Positions 17,162 through 25,586 of a DNA stretch of 64,000 bases are shown here, one piece after another. How positions within the stretch are numbered: the first letter of the stretch is position 1; the number at the start of each line of letters is the position of its first letter. A program made the translations under genes and the position numbers. A model generated the notes under the pieces. It was not told where the DNA came from, did not search any database, and worked only from the letters and a program-made list of their open reading frames with translations. The DNA is from Paracholeplasma vituli (GTDB lineage: Bacteria; Bacillota_I; Bacilli_A; Acholeplasmatales; UBA5453): NCBI RefSeq assembly GCF_025446935.1, contig NZ_JAOEGN010000009.1, positions 17,016-81,015 of the forward strand, in the 5' to 3' direction.

Positions 17162-18600
17162 CATTTTATTTTAAGTATATATCCCATCAATCGATAGGTG
17201 AAAATATTATCATTTGGATAATCGATGTTGCCAGTAGAAACCACGACCATGACATTATTAGAGTCATACGTATAGCCATAAGCATCTCTCACTAAGCCTA
17301 GGTTATGATTTCGATCATATCCCGTATCTTCTGGTCCAATGAAGTCTAATAATTGCCAGGTATAAGACTGTGTTCGAATCGCTTCCACAACCGCTGCCAT
17401 ATCGGCTAAACCATCGATGTAATGGACGGCACCGTGACTGTTGACTCTAGTCACAGTCACATCCGGTGGATTTTTCGTATTGGTATAGCTAGACATATAC
17501 AATCTTTTTTGAATTGGATCATAAGCGAAATCTGCCAAACCAACATAGTTCAAGAATGTACCATTTGGATTGGTTAATCCTGTAGCTACTATATTTCTCG
17601 TATAGATTAATTCAGGGGTAGCCATATTGCTAAAGTCATAATAATCGACAGAAACCCCTACTGAACTGTTGCTATAGAATAAGAGGACTTTACCTTTACC
17701 ATCGACCGATAATAGCGATGGCATGCCAGTGCCCCATGAACCGCTTTGGTTATCGCGATCCCAAGGGACGATTGGATTTAAATGATCCATTTTAATCCAA
17801 GGCCCTTCTGGGTTTTTCGCAATCGCGATACCTGTTTCATTATTCGAGTAGTCATCGGTCGTACAACCTAAGTAAGCCATCATATACTGATAGGTTTCAT
17901 TTTCATAGTTAAACTCACCTTTAACCACAGAAGGGTCACAGGTGTGTCTTGAATCCCAGGTACCACTGGTTGGGGCTAAAGCGTAGGATTCCTCTGAGAA
18001 TTCCCACTTATTTTCAGCATTCAAAACGCCTCGACGATAGCCGATGTGGTCAACAATCACACCACTCAATCGGTTCGAACAATACCAAATATGCATGATC
18101 GTTTGTCCGTCTTTTTCTTCAATTAAAACGGAAGGTGCGTAGTTGAATCGCTTGGTGAAATCAATCGATTCACCAAAGAGAATGCCTTCAAAATCGACGC
18201 CTTTGGTGAGGTTCGACTCTGTTTTTAGTTTTAATACCACCACGAGGGTTTCGCCAAACTCAGTCGACTCTGTCGTCAAGGTTTTGGCTTCTGCGTCATA
18301 TGTATACTGATAGGTTTTATTTTGATGTTTTTCCGTCACTTTATCTTTATTCACTGTAAAACTGGATTCACGATTTGTTAGTACATTTAAGTAATTGATT
18401 GTAACCCTCATCGTTTTATCTTCACGTAATTCAATCGTATAGACATAGTATTCACTTGTAATATCGATACCGTTCGAGGTGGCACTTTCAATCTCATACG
18501 TCCCTAGCACATGTTTGAATTCAGTTTCTTTACAACCAAACAGGATGACTAAGCTGAATACTAACATTATGAGGCCTGTGAACTTCTTCATATGCTTCAT
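17161..18600 (-). CDS. Secreted lipoprotein with GH43-like five-bladed propeller (paralogue C)
   Basis: About 479 residues. The frame could open at 18708, but those residues run inside the upstream gene; ATG 18600, after AAAGGATG, gives a lipoprotein signal (LVFSLVILFGC). After a ~120-residue N-terminal beta region comes a propeller-like domain (about 150-475) with APSVLIEEKDG, TWDSRHTCDPSVVKG, AYLGC and GIAIAKNPEGPWIK. The xDPSVVKG and NPEGPW motifs recur in GH43/GH32/GH117-type propellers, where the DP element often carries a catalytic Asp. Enzyme activity is not shown. It is a paralogue of the genes at 18614-20113 and 20169-21491 and ends the operon. Confidence 0.75.
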   Translation of the reverse strand: MKHMKKFTGLIMLVFSLVILFGCKETEFKHVLGTYEIESATSNGIDITSEYYVYTIELREDKTMRVTINYLNVLTNRESSFTVNKDKVTEKHQNKTYQYTYDAEAKTLTTESTEFGETLVVVLKLKTESNLTKGVDFEGILFGESIDFTKRFNYAPSVLIEEKDGQTIMHIWYCSNRLSGVIVDHIGYRRGVLNAENKWEFSEESYALAPTSGTWDSRHTCDPSVVKGEFNYENETYQYMMAYLGCTTDDYSNNETGIAIAKNPEGPWIKMDHLNPIVPWDRDNQSGSWGTGMPSLLSVDGKGKVLLFYSNSSVGVSVDYYDFSNMATPELIYTRNIVATGLTNPNGTFLNYVGLADFAYDPIQKRLYMSSYTNTKNPPDVTVTRVNSHGAVHYIDGLADMAAVVEAIRTQSYTWQLLDFIGPEDTGYDRNHNLGLVRDAYGYTYDSNNVMVVVSTGNIDYPNDNIFTYRLMGYILKIK

Positions 18601-18613
18601 ACATCCTTTCTGG

Positions 18614-20113
18614 TCATAGTTCGATGAGATAGCCATATATGCGATACGTATGTAAAGCTGGCCACTGGCCTTTGAGTGGCCAGTCTGGATAATCATTCGA
18701 AACATCACTTCGGGTGAATAATACCGGGATTTGATAAGGATTGATCACCCAACCATAAGGGTTACGTACTAACCCACCATTATGGACTCTCGCAAACCCT
18801 GTTTCGTTAGAACCAATGGATTTAACGACTTGCCAGCGAAGGGGTGAACCATTAAAGAGGGTTTGCATCGGGTGGGTTTCATTTGGGTCTAAATTGAGAT
18901 ACATGACTGTATTTGCACCTGTCAGCCAGTCTGTACCGCCACCGGTTGCGTAAGGGAAATCTTCTTTAATGACATACAATCTTTTTAAGACAGGGTCATA
19001 CGCAAAATCGGCATTGTTGATCACATCCGCACCACCGGTTGCGTTCACAACCCCTGCATTCGTGATTTGGGCTTCATTGAGTTTTTGAGGATGATCCAAA
19101 TTTGATAAGTCCCAAAGTTCAACATATTGATAAGTACCACTGAGTACCCCTTTGGTGTAAAATAACAAGACTTTACCAGATTGGTCGACAGAGACTAATG
19201 ACGGTTGTCCATAACCCCAAGTCCATACATCATTGGTATATTCGTTAGACGTGTAATAGTTCGCAATCGGATTAATCTCATCGACTTTGACCCATGGACC
19301 TTCAATCGATTGTGACACTGCAATTCCAACTTCGTTACGGCTGGAGTCATTCGTGACACAACCTAAAAAACTCATCAAATAGCCATAATCTGTGCCTTTA
19401 TATTTAAAGTTTCCTTTGATGACAGTCGGGTCACAGACGTGTCTTGAATCCCAAGTTCCTGCTGTGGAGGACAAGACAAGATTTCGGTCACTGAAAATCC
19501 AGGTGCCATCCCCTTGAAGTTTACCTTGACGATAAACAATGTAATCTGTGACATTGCCACTTTCGCCATTCCCACAAAACCATACATGCATGGTATCGTT
19601 GCCTTCCATGACAATGGCTGGGGCGTAATTATAAAAATTTTCTTCTAAACTTTCACCAAATAGACGTTCTGTAAAGGGTTGTCCGCCATTGGTACTGGGT
19701 TTAATGAATGAAACTTGTTTTTGATAGCTCATGGTAACCTCTTTTCTCGATAGTCTACCTGCATATGATAAGGTTTGATCGGTTGAATCATAATCAAACA
19801 CGTATTGTCTAAGTCCGATGGTCAGTGTGACGGTTTGGTCCGTATAAACATAGGTCCCAGTTTGTTCATTGAGACCATAGGCGTCTAGTTCCGTCATGAT
19901 GGCTTGAGTAGTCGTAGACAGTTCAATGATGCCATACACGATTTGACCTGAGACGTCATGTCCTTCAATTGTTTTGGATTGTAAAAGGTAAGTACCCGCG
20001 TACGGGTGTTGTTGGATCGGTGGTTCTTCAGTATGGTTTTGACAACCCACTAACATCCCTGTGAAGACCACAAATAGGATGATGAGGGTTATTTTTCGGA
20101 TTGATTTAAACAT
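18614..20113 (-). CDS. Secreted lipoprotein with GH43-like five-bladed propeller (paralogue B)
   Basis: 499 residues. Lipobox GMLVGC (Cys about 24), then an N-terminal beta domain (about 35-140) and a propeller (about 150-499) with NYAPAIVMEGND, TWDSRHVCDPTVIKG, SFLGC, GIAVSQSIEGPWVK and NADFAYDPVLKRLYV. It is clearly a paralogue of its downstream neighbour (same RH-CDP, LGC and GPW motifs). A 12-bp hairpin lies upstream, between this gene and 20169-21491. Family inference: carbohydrate-active or carbohydrate-binding propeller facing the outside; substrate unknown. Confidence 0.75.
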   Translation of the reverse strand: MFKSIRKITLIILFVVFTGMLVGCQNHTEEPPIQQHPYAGTYLLQSKTIEGHDVSGQIVYGIIELSTTTQAIMTELDAYGLNEQTGTYVYTDQTVTLTIGLRQYVFDYDSTDQTLSYAGRLSRKEVTMSYQKQVSFIKPSTNGGQPFTERLFGESLEENFYNYAPAIVMEGNDTMHVWFCGNGESGNVTDYIVYRQGKLQGDGTWIFSDRNLVLSSTAGTWDSRHVCDPTVIKGNFKYKGTDYGYLMSFLGCVTNDSSRNEVGIAVSQSIEGPWVKVDEINPIANYYTSNEYTNDVWTWGYGQPSLVSVDQSGKVLLFYTKGVLSGTYQYVELWDLSNLDHPQKLNEAQITNAGVVNATGGADVINNADFAYDPVLKRLYVIKEDFPYATGGGTDWLTGANTVMYLNLDPNETHPMQTLFNGSPLRWQVVKSIGSNETGFARVHNGGLVRNPYGWVINPYQIPVLFTRSDVSNDYPDWPLKGQWPALHTYRIYGYLIEL

Positions 20114-20132
20114 AAAACCTCCAACGAATGGT

Positions 20133-20161
20133 TAGGTGCATGCCAGCTAGGCATGCACCTA
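20133..20161 (-). other. Perfect intercistronic hairpin
   Basis: TAGGTGCATGCC AGCTA GGCATGCACCTA on the plus strand: 12-bp perfect stem with a 5-base loop between two genes of the same operon, with no T tract after it. It fits an RNA-stabilising or processing hairpin rather than a terminator. Confidence 0.7.
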
Positions 20162-20168
20162 CGCGTTT

Positions 20169-21491
20169 TTATTCGTATATGAATGACAAGAGTTTTTGTG
20201 AGAACACATAGTCGACATTATCGGCTTGTAAGTCACTCACGGTATAGACGATTTCAATCAAAGTGTTTGAAATCAAATGGCCATATTCATCACTGATTAA
20301 AGTGGCTGAATAGAGGCGTTCATACTGGGTATCTGGGGTATCAAACATATCAAATAATTTTAAGGATGACCAGCCTAGCCCCGGTACCGCTGAATAGAGT
20401 TCTGCTTCAGCGATGCTTGCAAGTTCAATGCGCGTCGCGACACGTGGTTCACGGGATGGGGTTGGAGAATAATCCTTGACCATATAAAACATATGATTGA
20501 CGGCGTCATACGCGAAATCCGCATTTGGAATCATCGTGACGTCTTCACCGGTGGATAGGTTACCGTTGTTCGGAGCCATTGCGAAGCCACTGAGTTCGAT
20601 GTTGGATAAGTTCGCTGCGTCAAAATCGACAAAGTATGCGAAGTGACCATAAGCATCAGCCCAAGTGAAGAACAAACGAATGAGACTTTGTTTATTCAAG
20701 TTGACTAAGGATGGTGCATAATACCCATTGTACGATTCGCCATACACAGTACGGTTGTATTCAACAACTGGTGTGCTACCCACTTTAACCCAAGACCCTT
20801 CTGGGTTATTCGATACGGCTAAGCCAATGCTAAAGCTGGTTTCGTTGGCTCTGTCTGTACCTTGATACGCCATCAAGTAAGTATAGTTTGTGCTGTTATA
20901 CGTGAAGTTACCTTTCACGATGGATGGTGAACTGATATATTGGTCCCAACCACTTGTAGAAGGCGCTAATACGATATTTTCCGCCCCATAGCTATAGCCA
21001 TTGCCAGCTGAGAATGTGCCTTTACGAAGTGCGATGACATTGTCTTCTTCACCGGCTGCGCTATTGGTCGTATAGACTAAATAGCGGCTCGTGCCTTCTT
21101 GAATGATGTCAGCATCCTTCATGTAATAGCCTGTCGCCGGAACTGGTAACCCATACGTTACAGGGACTGCTTTAACAGTAAATGAAAAGTCTTTGGACTT
21201 GGTGGTATTTTTATCTGAGAATGTGATTGTGATGGTTACGGTTCCTGGGTTTACACCTGTAATGGTTAACCCACTTACAGTGACCAATGAATCGCCTGTT
21301 TTAACGGTAATCGACAGTTTAGCACTGGCGATATCAACATCTTTGGAATCTTTCGCAACCACTGTAAAAGATTGTCCCACGGTTAGTTCAGTTGGAATCG
21401 TTGTTGTGAAATCAATTTTGGTTTGGTTGTTACATGCGACCAGTACTAAGCCTGTGAATAACAATGAGAAAACAAGAAATAGTTTTTTCAT
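20169..21491 (-). CDS. Secreted lipoprotein: Ig-like domain plus beta-propeller (paralogue A)
   Basis: 440 residues. Lipobox LVLVAC (Cys 20). Residues about 30-110 look like a BIG-type Ig domain (TELTVGQSFTVVAKDSK...VNPGTVTITITF). Residues about 115-440 form the propeller seen in the two downstream paralogues (DADIIQEGTSRYLVY, SPSIVKGNFTY, AVSNNPEGSWVK, NADFAYDAVNHMFYM), though the SRH-CDP motif is replaced by QYISSPS, so a catalytic Asp there may be missing. It could be a binding protein rather than an enzyme. It sits 2 bases after the stop of the 1053-residue gene. Confidence 0.7.
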   Translation of the reverse strand: MKKLFLVFSLLFTGLVLVACNNQTKIDFTTTIPTELTVGQSFTVVAKDSKDVDIASAKLSITVKTGDSLVTVSGLTITGVNPGTVTITITFSDKNTTKSKDFSFTVKAVPVTYGLPVPATGYYMKDADIIQEGTSRYLVYTTNSAAGEEDNVIALRKGTFSAGNGYSYGAENIVLAPSTSGWDQYISSPSIVKGNFTYNSTNYTYLMAYQGTDRANETSFSIGLAVSNNPEGSWVKVGSTPVVEYNRTVYGESYNGYYAPSLVNLNKQSLIRLFFTWADAYGHFAYFVDFDAANLSNIELSGFAMAPNNGNLSTGEDVTMIPNADFAYDAVNHMFYMVKDYSPTPSREPRVATRIELASIAEAELYSAVPGLGWSSLKLFDMFDTPDTQYERLYSATLISDEYGHLISNTLIEIVYTVSDLQADNVDYVFSQKLLSFIYE

Positions 21492-21493
21492 GG

Positions 21494-24400
21494 TTAGGCC
21501 TCCTCTTCGATTTGCATTAAGTCAGGGATCGATTGTCTATCATTAGTTGGTAAAACGAATGCGGATAAGAATGAAGGGTTGGTGTAATACGCCCCAAACT
21601 TATTCAATGAGAATTGCATATTGAGATACGTTGAGGAATGGATGGTGATGGCTAAGTAAGTCACCGTTGTGCCTTCCGTCATAAATTGTGCTTTAGTGAC
21701 ACCATTATTACTCCAATCCGCTCTAAAGAACGCACTGAATGGAATTCTGACCCAACCTTCGAAACCGACTGGGAGGGTTGCGACAGGTTTGGTCATATAA
21801 ATCATGGTCTTGCCTGTATTGACATCGTATAAATAGAAACGATGGCCTTGTTTGATGTTGAAACGGTCGGAAATGCCTGAAGCGGTAATCTTGTTATCGA
21901 CTTCAATATTAAAGGATATTTCCCCATTAGAATCATTTCTTGCCCAGAAGGTGATGCCTTCCGCGCCTGCCCATGAGAAGCCGCCTGTTGGCGCGATGTC
22001 AATCGCGGTATAGGCATCACCTGTTGGGTTGCTGCCGGTTGCTTTGACTTTAATAGCTTGATCACCATACGTATCTAACGTCATTTCAACAAAGCCGTAG
22101 GAACCGCCTGTCCAAATGCCAAAGTTAGATGGCGTTTTACCGGTTGCGGTAAAACTGATGATGGTATCGCCATACTCAGTACGTTCTTTGAATGTTTCAA
22201 TGAGCGTTGATTCGTTGGTAACAGAACCATAGACACTGAATTGACTGTTTTTCGGTGTTAATAAATCCAACACCTTAACGAATGCTTCGTCTTCACTACC
22301 AATTTCACCGGTGTAGAATCCGATTTCACCAATTTTGACTTGGAAATTATAGTTATAGCGACGGTTCGTCGTAATCAATAATTCGGTTACAGTTTCTAAG
22401 GTGTTTTCCCCAGATTCAAGGAAATTCATCGCGGACATCGGAATCAATAGAACACCCGATGAAATCGAGGTCGTTACTGAGCTATATAATACATTCGCTG
22501 CAGTCGCGATTTGACCATCTTCTTTGATGAAGTAAATCTTTGACCCATCTTCAACCCCTGCAATCGAATAATGGCTATTGCCAGATTTGAGTGCGTACGT
22601 TAAGCCTGGATTACCCACGACATTTGACATTTGAATTGCCAAATAAGTAGCGTTGGTCATATTGAAACTTTGATCAAATTGAATTCTGAATGTTTGGAAA
22701 TCATCGACTGTATTTCCGGTGCCTGGAGATACCCAAATCTTGCCATTTTGATACGCTAGTTCACCGGTTCTAAAACGATATTCGGTTTCCTCAGCGATCG
22801 CCCAATCTTGAACATCGATGAGTTCCATGGTGGCTTTACTACTGCCATTATAGAAATATTCGGCTTCGATTGGTGAATACACACTGCCTTCATTCTCAGG
22901 ATGACCTGTGAAAAAGCCGATTTGTCCAATCGAGATTTGGAAGTTAAAGTTATACAATGAGTTTGTAGTGACTAGGAAGTTATTTACAGCTGCTAAGGTC
23001 TTTGTATTATCCCCAAATTGATATTTCAATGAATCTATCGGAATGAGGAGTAAGCCAACCTTACCTTCAGCGATGTTCGCGGCACCATATAAGATGTTTG
23101 GTAAACTGGATACTTCATAGTTCAAGGCACTCATGAATAACATCAAGTCGCCATCAACATGAGCACTATAACGAGTGCCTGAATTTTCAACACCAAATGT
23201 CAAACCTGGCATACCTAAATCGGCACGGTATTGAACCGCTAAATACGCTGCGTTTGTTAAATCAACGGGTTGTTTAAAGTTTACAAATAGGGTTTCCCAA
23301 CTGTCAGCTGTGGATGCTTGGTTAGGAAATGTCCAAGTGTAACCGCCATTGAAGGCTTTTTCATCGGTTGCTAGAGGATAGTTATTCACATTGACCAATT
23401 CAGTGGTAGTATCCGCTGGAATGGCGTTGTAACTAGACACGACATTGAGTTTGGTATAGGTGGTGCCTAAGTCACCAATGACACCATTATAGAACCCGAT
23501 TTCACCAATCGTGACTGCCCAATTGAAGTTATACTTAGAGTTTGTAGTCAATAAGATATTTTTCGCTTCGGATAATCCAGTTGTATTTGGACCAAACTGA
23601 TGGATGAATGCGTCCATTGGAATCAACATCATGCCAATTGAGTCTTGTGGCGCACTGATTGCGCCATATAAGACGTTGGTTAAGTCATTGATTCGACCAT
23701 TAGGATTCATCATATAAATTGGTTTCGCATCGATGTGGGTTGCGTAACGGTCAGTGCCTGCTTCGATTGCCCAAGTCATCCCTGGGGCCCCTAAGTCTGC
23801 ACGGAATTGAACCGCTAAATATTTAGCCTTGGATAAATCGACTGGACTTTCAAAATTGAAGAATAGGGCTTGCCAAGTATCGTTGGCAGAGGCTGTGGTC
23901 CCTGGAAATTTCCAAGTGACACCCCCATTGAAGGCCGTATCTGTGGTCTTGTGTGGATAAACTGGCAGAATCGGTTTAAGCGAATCTACCACTGTAGAAT
24001 CCACATAATACTTCGAAGGTTTATTCATCACAGATAAATCGAGTAATTTACTGAATGTGCCACCCTGTGTCGGATTTTGATCATAATAACCAATCTCCCC
24101 AATTGAAATCTCCCAATTAAAATTGAATTGACTATTGGTCGTAATATAGAAGTGTTGCACAGCATTCAGCTGACTATTGTTATTGTTCCATTGCCATCCA
24201 AGGGAACTCATCGGTAAAATCAATGCGCCTTGTTTGCCTTCAGGCACCCAAACTGCACCATACATAATATTGCCCAGTGACTCGACAGACCCATCTTCGT
24301 TCATGAAGAAGACTTCTTTCGTCGCGTCTGGAACACCTGCTGTACCGTAACGGTCGCCATTTTCGATGAGGCCGTACGTTAAGCCTGGCGAGCCTTTTTC

Positions 24401-24655
24401 CATATTCATTTGAATGGAAAGATAGCCAGTTTGTGACAAACTGACTGTCGTCGAATCAAATGAAACTTGGAGGAACTGCCAATGGGTGATTTGGGATGAT
24501 GGACCTGTCCAGGTTACACCATTGGTTAATGCATTGTCGCCCTTCTTAAATGGGTACGTGTTGCCTTGTTCAGCGCGAATGATGACGGCGAGACTGCTGA
24601 CCAAAAGAATCATCACGGTAACCTTGAAAAAGCGAACGATTTTCGATTGATTCAT
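21494..24655 (-). CDS. 1053-residue secreted protein with four tandem repeats and a C-terminal jelly-roll-like domain
   Basis: N-terminal Sec signal (about 1-29, no lipobox Cys). Four repeats of about 175-200 residues start near 34, 230, 425 and 640. Each has FNGG/NG-x-TW, a ...YLA(I/V)Q-R/M...G-PG(L/M)T motif, a middle (N)(I/V)(L/M)YGA, a (L/M)LIPM element, and ends LLTTNSKYNFNW-x-(V/I)(T/S)IG(E/Q)IG(F/Y)Y. The last 210 residues are a different beta domain (WTGGSYGFVEMTL...GDAYTAIDI) like CBM11/CIA30 jelly rolls. No catalytic motif is seen, so a surface binding protein is likely. RBS AGGAGGG lies upstream. Inferred ligand: the carbohydrate handled by the operon. Confidence 0.75.
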   Translation of the reverse strand: MNQSKIVRFFKVTVMILLVSSLAVIIRAEQGNTYPFKKGDNALTNGVTWTGPSSQITHWQFLQVSFDSTTVSLSQTGYLSIQMNMEKGSPGLTYGLIENGDRYGTAGVPDATKEVFFMNEDGSVESLGNIMYGAVWVPEGKQGALILPMSSLGWQWNNNNSQLNAVQHFYITTNSQFNFNWEISIGEIGYYDQNPTQGGTFSKLLDLSVMNKPSKYYVDSTVVDSLKPILPVYPHKTTDTAFNGGVTWKFPGTTASANDTWQALFFNFESPVDLSKAKYLAVQFRADLGAPGMTWAIEAGTDRYATHIDAKPIYMMNPNGRINDLTNVLYGAISAPQDSIGMMLIPMDAFIHQFGPNTTGLSEAKNILLTTNSKYNFNWAVTIGEIGFYNGVIGDLGTTYTKLNVVSSYNAIPADTTTELVNVNNYPLATDEKAFNGGYTWTFPNQASTADSWETLFVNFKQPVDLTNAAYLAVQYRADLGMPGLTFGVENSGTRYSAHVDGDLMLFMSALNYEVSSLPNILYGAANIAEGKVGLLLIPIDSLKYQFGDNTKTLAAVNNFLVTTNSLYNFNFQISIGQIGFFTGHPENEGSVYSPIEAEYFYNGSSKATMELIDVQDWAIAEETEYRFRTGELAYQNGKIWVSPGTGNTVDDFQTFRIQFDQSFNMTNATYLAIQMSNVVGNPGLTYALKSGNSHYSIAGVEDGSKIYFIKEDGQIATAANVLYSSVTTSISSGVLLIPMSAMNFLESGENTLETVTELLITTNRRYNYNFQVKIGEIGFYTGEIGSEDEAFVKVLDLLTPKNSQFSVYGSVTNESTLIETFKERTEYGDTIISFTATGKTPSNFGIWTGGSYGFVEMTLDTYGDQAIKVKATGSNPTGDAYTAIDIAPTGGFSWAGAEGITFWARNDSNGEISFNIEVDNKITASGISDRFNIKQGHRFYLYDVNTGKTMIYMTKPVATLPVGFEGWVRIPFSAFFRADWSNNGVTKAQFMTEGTTVTYLAITIHSSTYLNMQFSLNKFGAYYTNPSFLSAFVLPTNDRQSIPDLMQIEEEA

Positions 24656-24691
24656 ATTACCCTCCTATGTTTTATATACCAGTTGGTATAG

Positions 24692-25586
24692 TTAATCCTT
24701 GAATAATACGGTTTTGAATAACTGATAAAACGCATCTCTGTCGACTTTGGTAGCGACATACACTGAAGCTCCTTTAGGATCTTCGTAAATCGCGCCGCGT
24801 TTGTTTTCTAAATCGACCACTACAGATTTTAATTCAAACTGGCAGACTTCACTCACCAATGTCGCAACCGCGAGGGGGTCATGCATGACGCTCTTTTCAA
24901 AATGAAAATGATTGACCCAACGATTAAACCAAGTGGACAACAATTGGCTTTGTGCACTTGGGTGGTTATGCACTAAGTCTAAATCGTTCTTTTCGAGTGT
25001 ACATTGTAAAGTCACATCGAGTCCCACGCAGTAAATTGGAATGCCACTCTTGAACACCACATCGGCCGCTTCTGGGTCACATAAAATGTTCCATTCCGGT
25101 TCTGGGTTTTTAAACCACCCCCCCCATCAAAACAATCTTTTGAATATAAGGTTTGATGTGTGGGGCTTTTAATAACGCCTGAGCAATATTGGTGAGGGGT
25201 CCAATCGGGACAATCACCAATTCGCCTTTGAATATCTCTGCTTGTCGGATGATAAAATCAATGGCCGATTCATTGGAAATCGGATAGGCTTCATAGGCGG
25301 GTTCGTACTGAGGCGGCAGTACAACCCCATTTTGAACCCTATCTTTTTCAAAATATTGAATCGGTTGTTTAAACGGTTTTCCAATCCCTGCACAAACCGG
25401 TATATGGTGGACGCCCATCGTATCGAAGTATTTGGATACTTGATGGGCTCTAGCTTGTGTATGTTTGAATACTGTGGTGACCCCAACCAAGTCTAAAGCT
25501 TCATGGTTGAGTGCGAAAGCAAGGGCGAACGCATCGTCGATGTCATCCCCGATGTCGGTATCTAAAATCAGTTTGATCGGTTTCAT
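24692..25586 (-). pseudogene. Nucleoside hydrolase, frameshifted in a G8 tract
   Basis: Inosine-uridine-type nucleoside N-ribohydrolase, which splits ribonucleosides into base and ribose. The start shows the Asp cluster DTDIGDDIDDAFAL (residues 9-22), and GPLTNIAQAL and MGG follow; the C-terminal half starts with WFKNPEPEWNILCDPEAADVVFKSG and ends at 24692. A run of eight G (plus strand C8, 25118-25125) shifts the frame after VLMGG to a quick stop; seven G restore about 297 residues. Start ATG directly follows the solute-binding gene stop. It could be a sequencing error, a pseudogene, or a slippage switch. It is flanked by genes for ribose and importer functions, which fits release of ribose. 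Confidence 0.85.

Noticed and set aside
24675..24690. TATACC-AGTT-GGTATA hairpin before the 1053-residue gene
   Set aside because: Only a 6-bp arm in an AT-rich gap; too weak to name.
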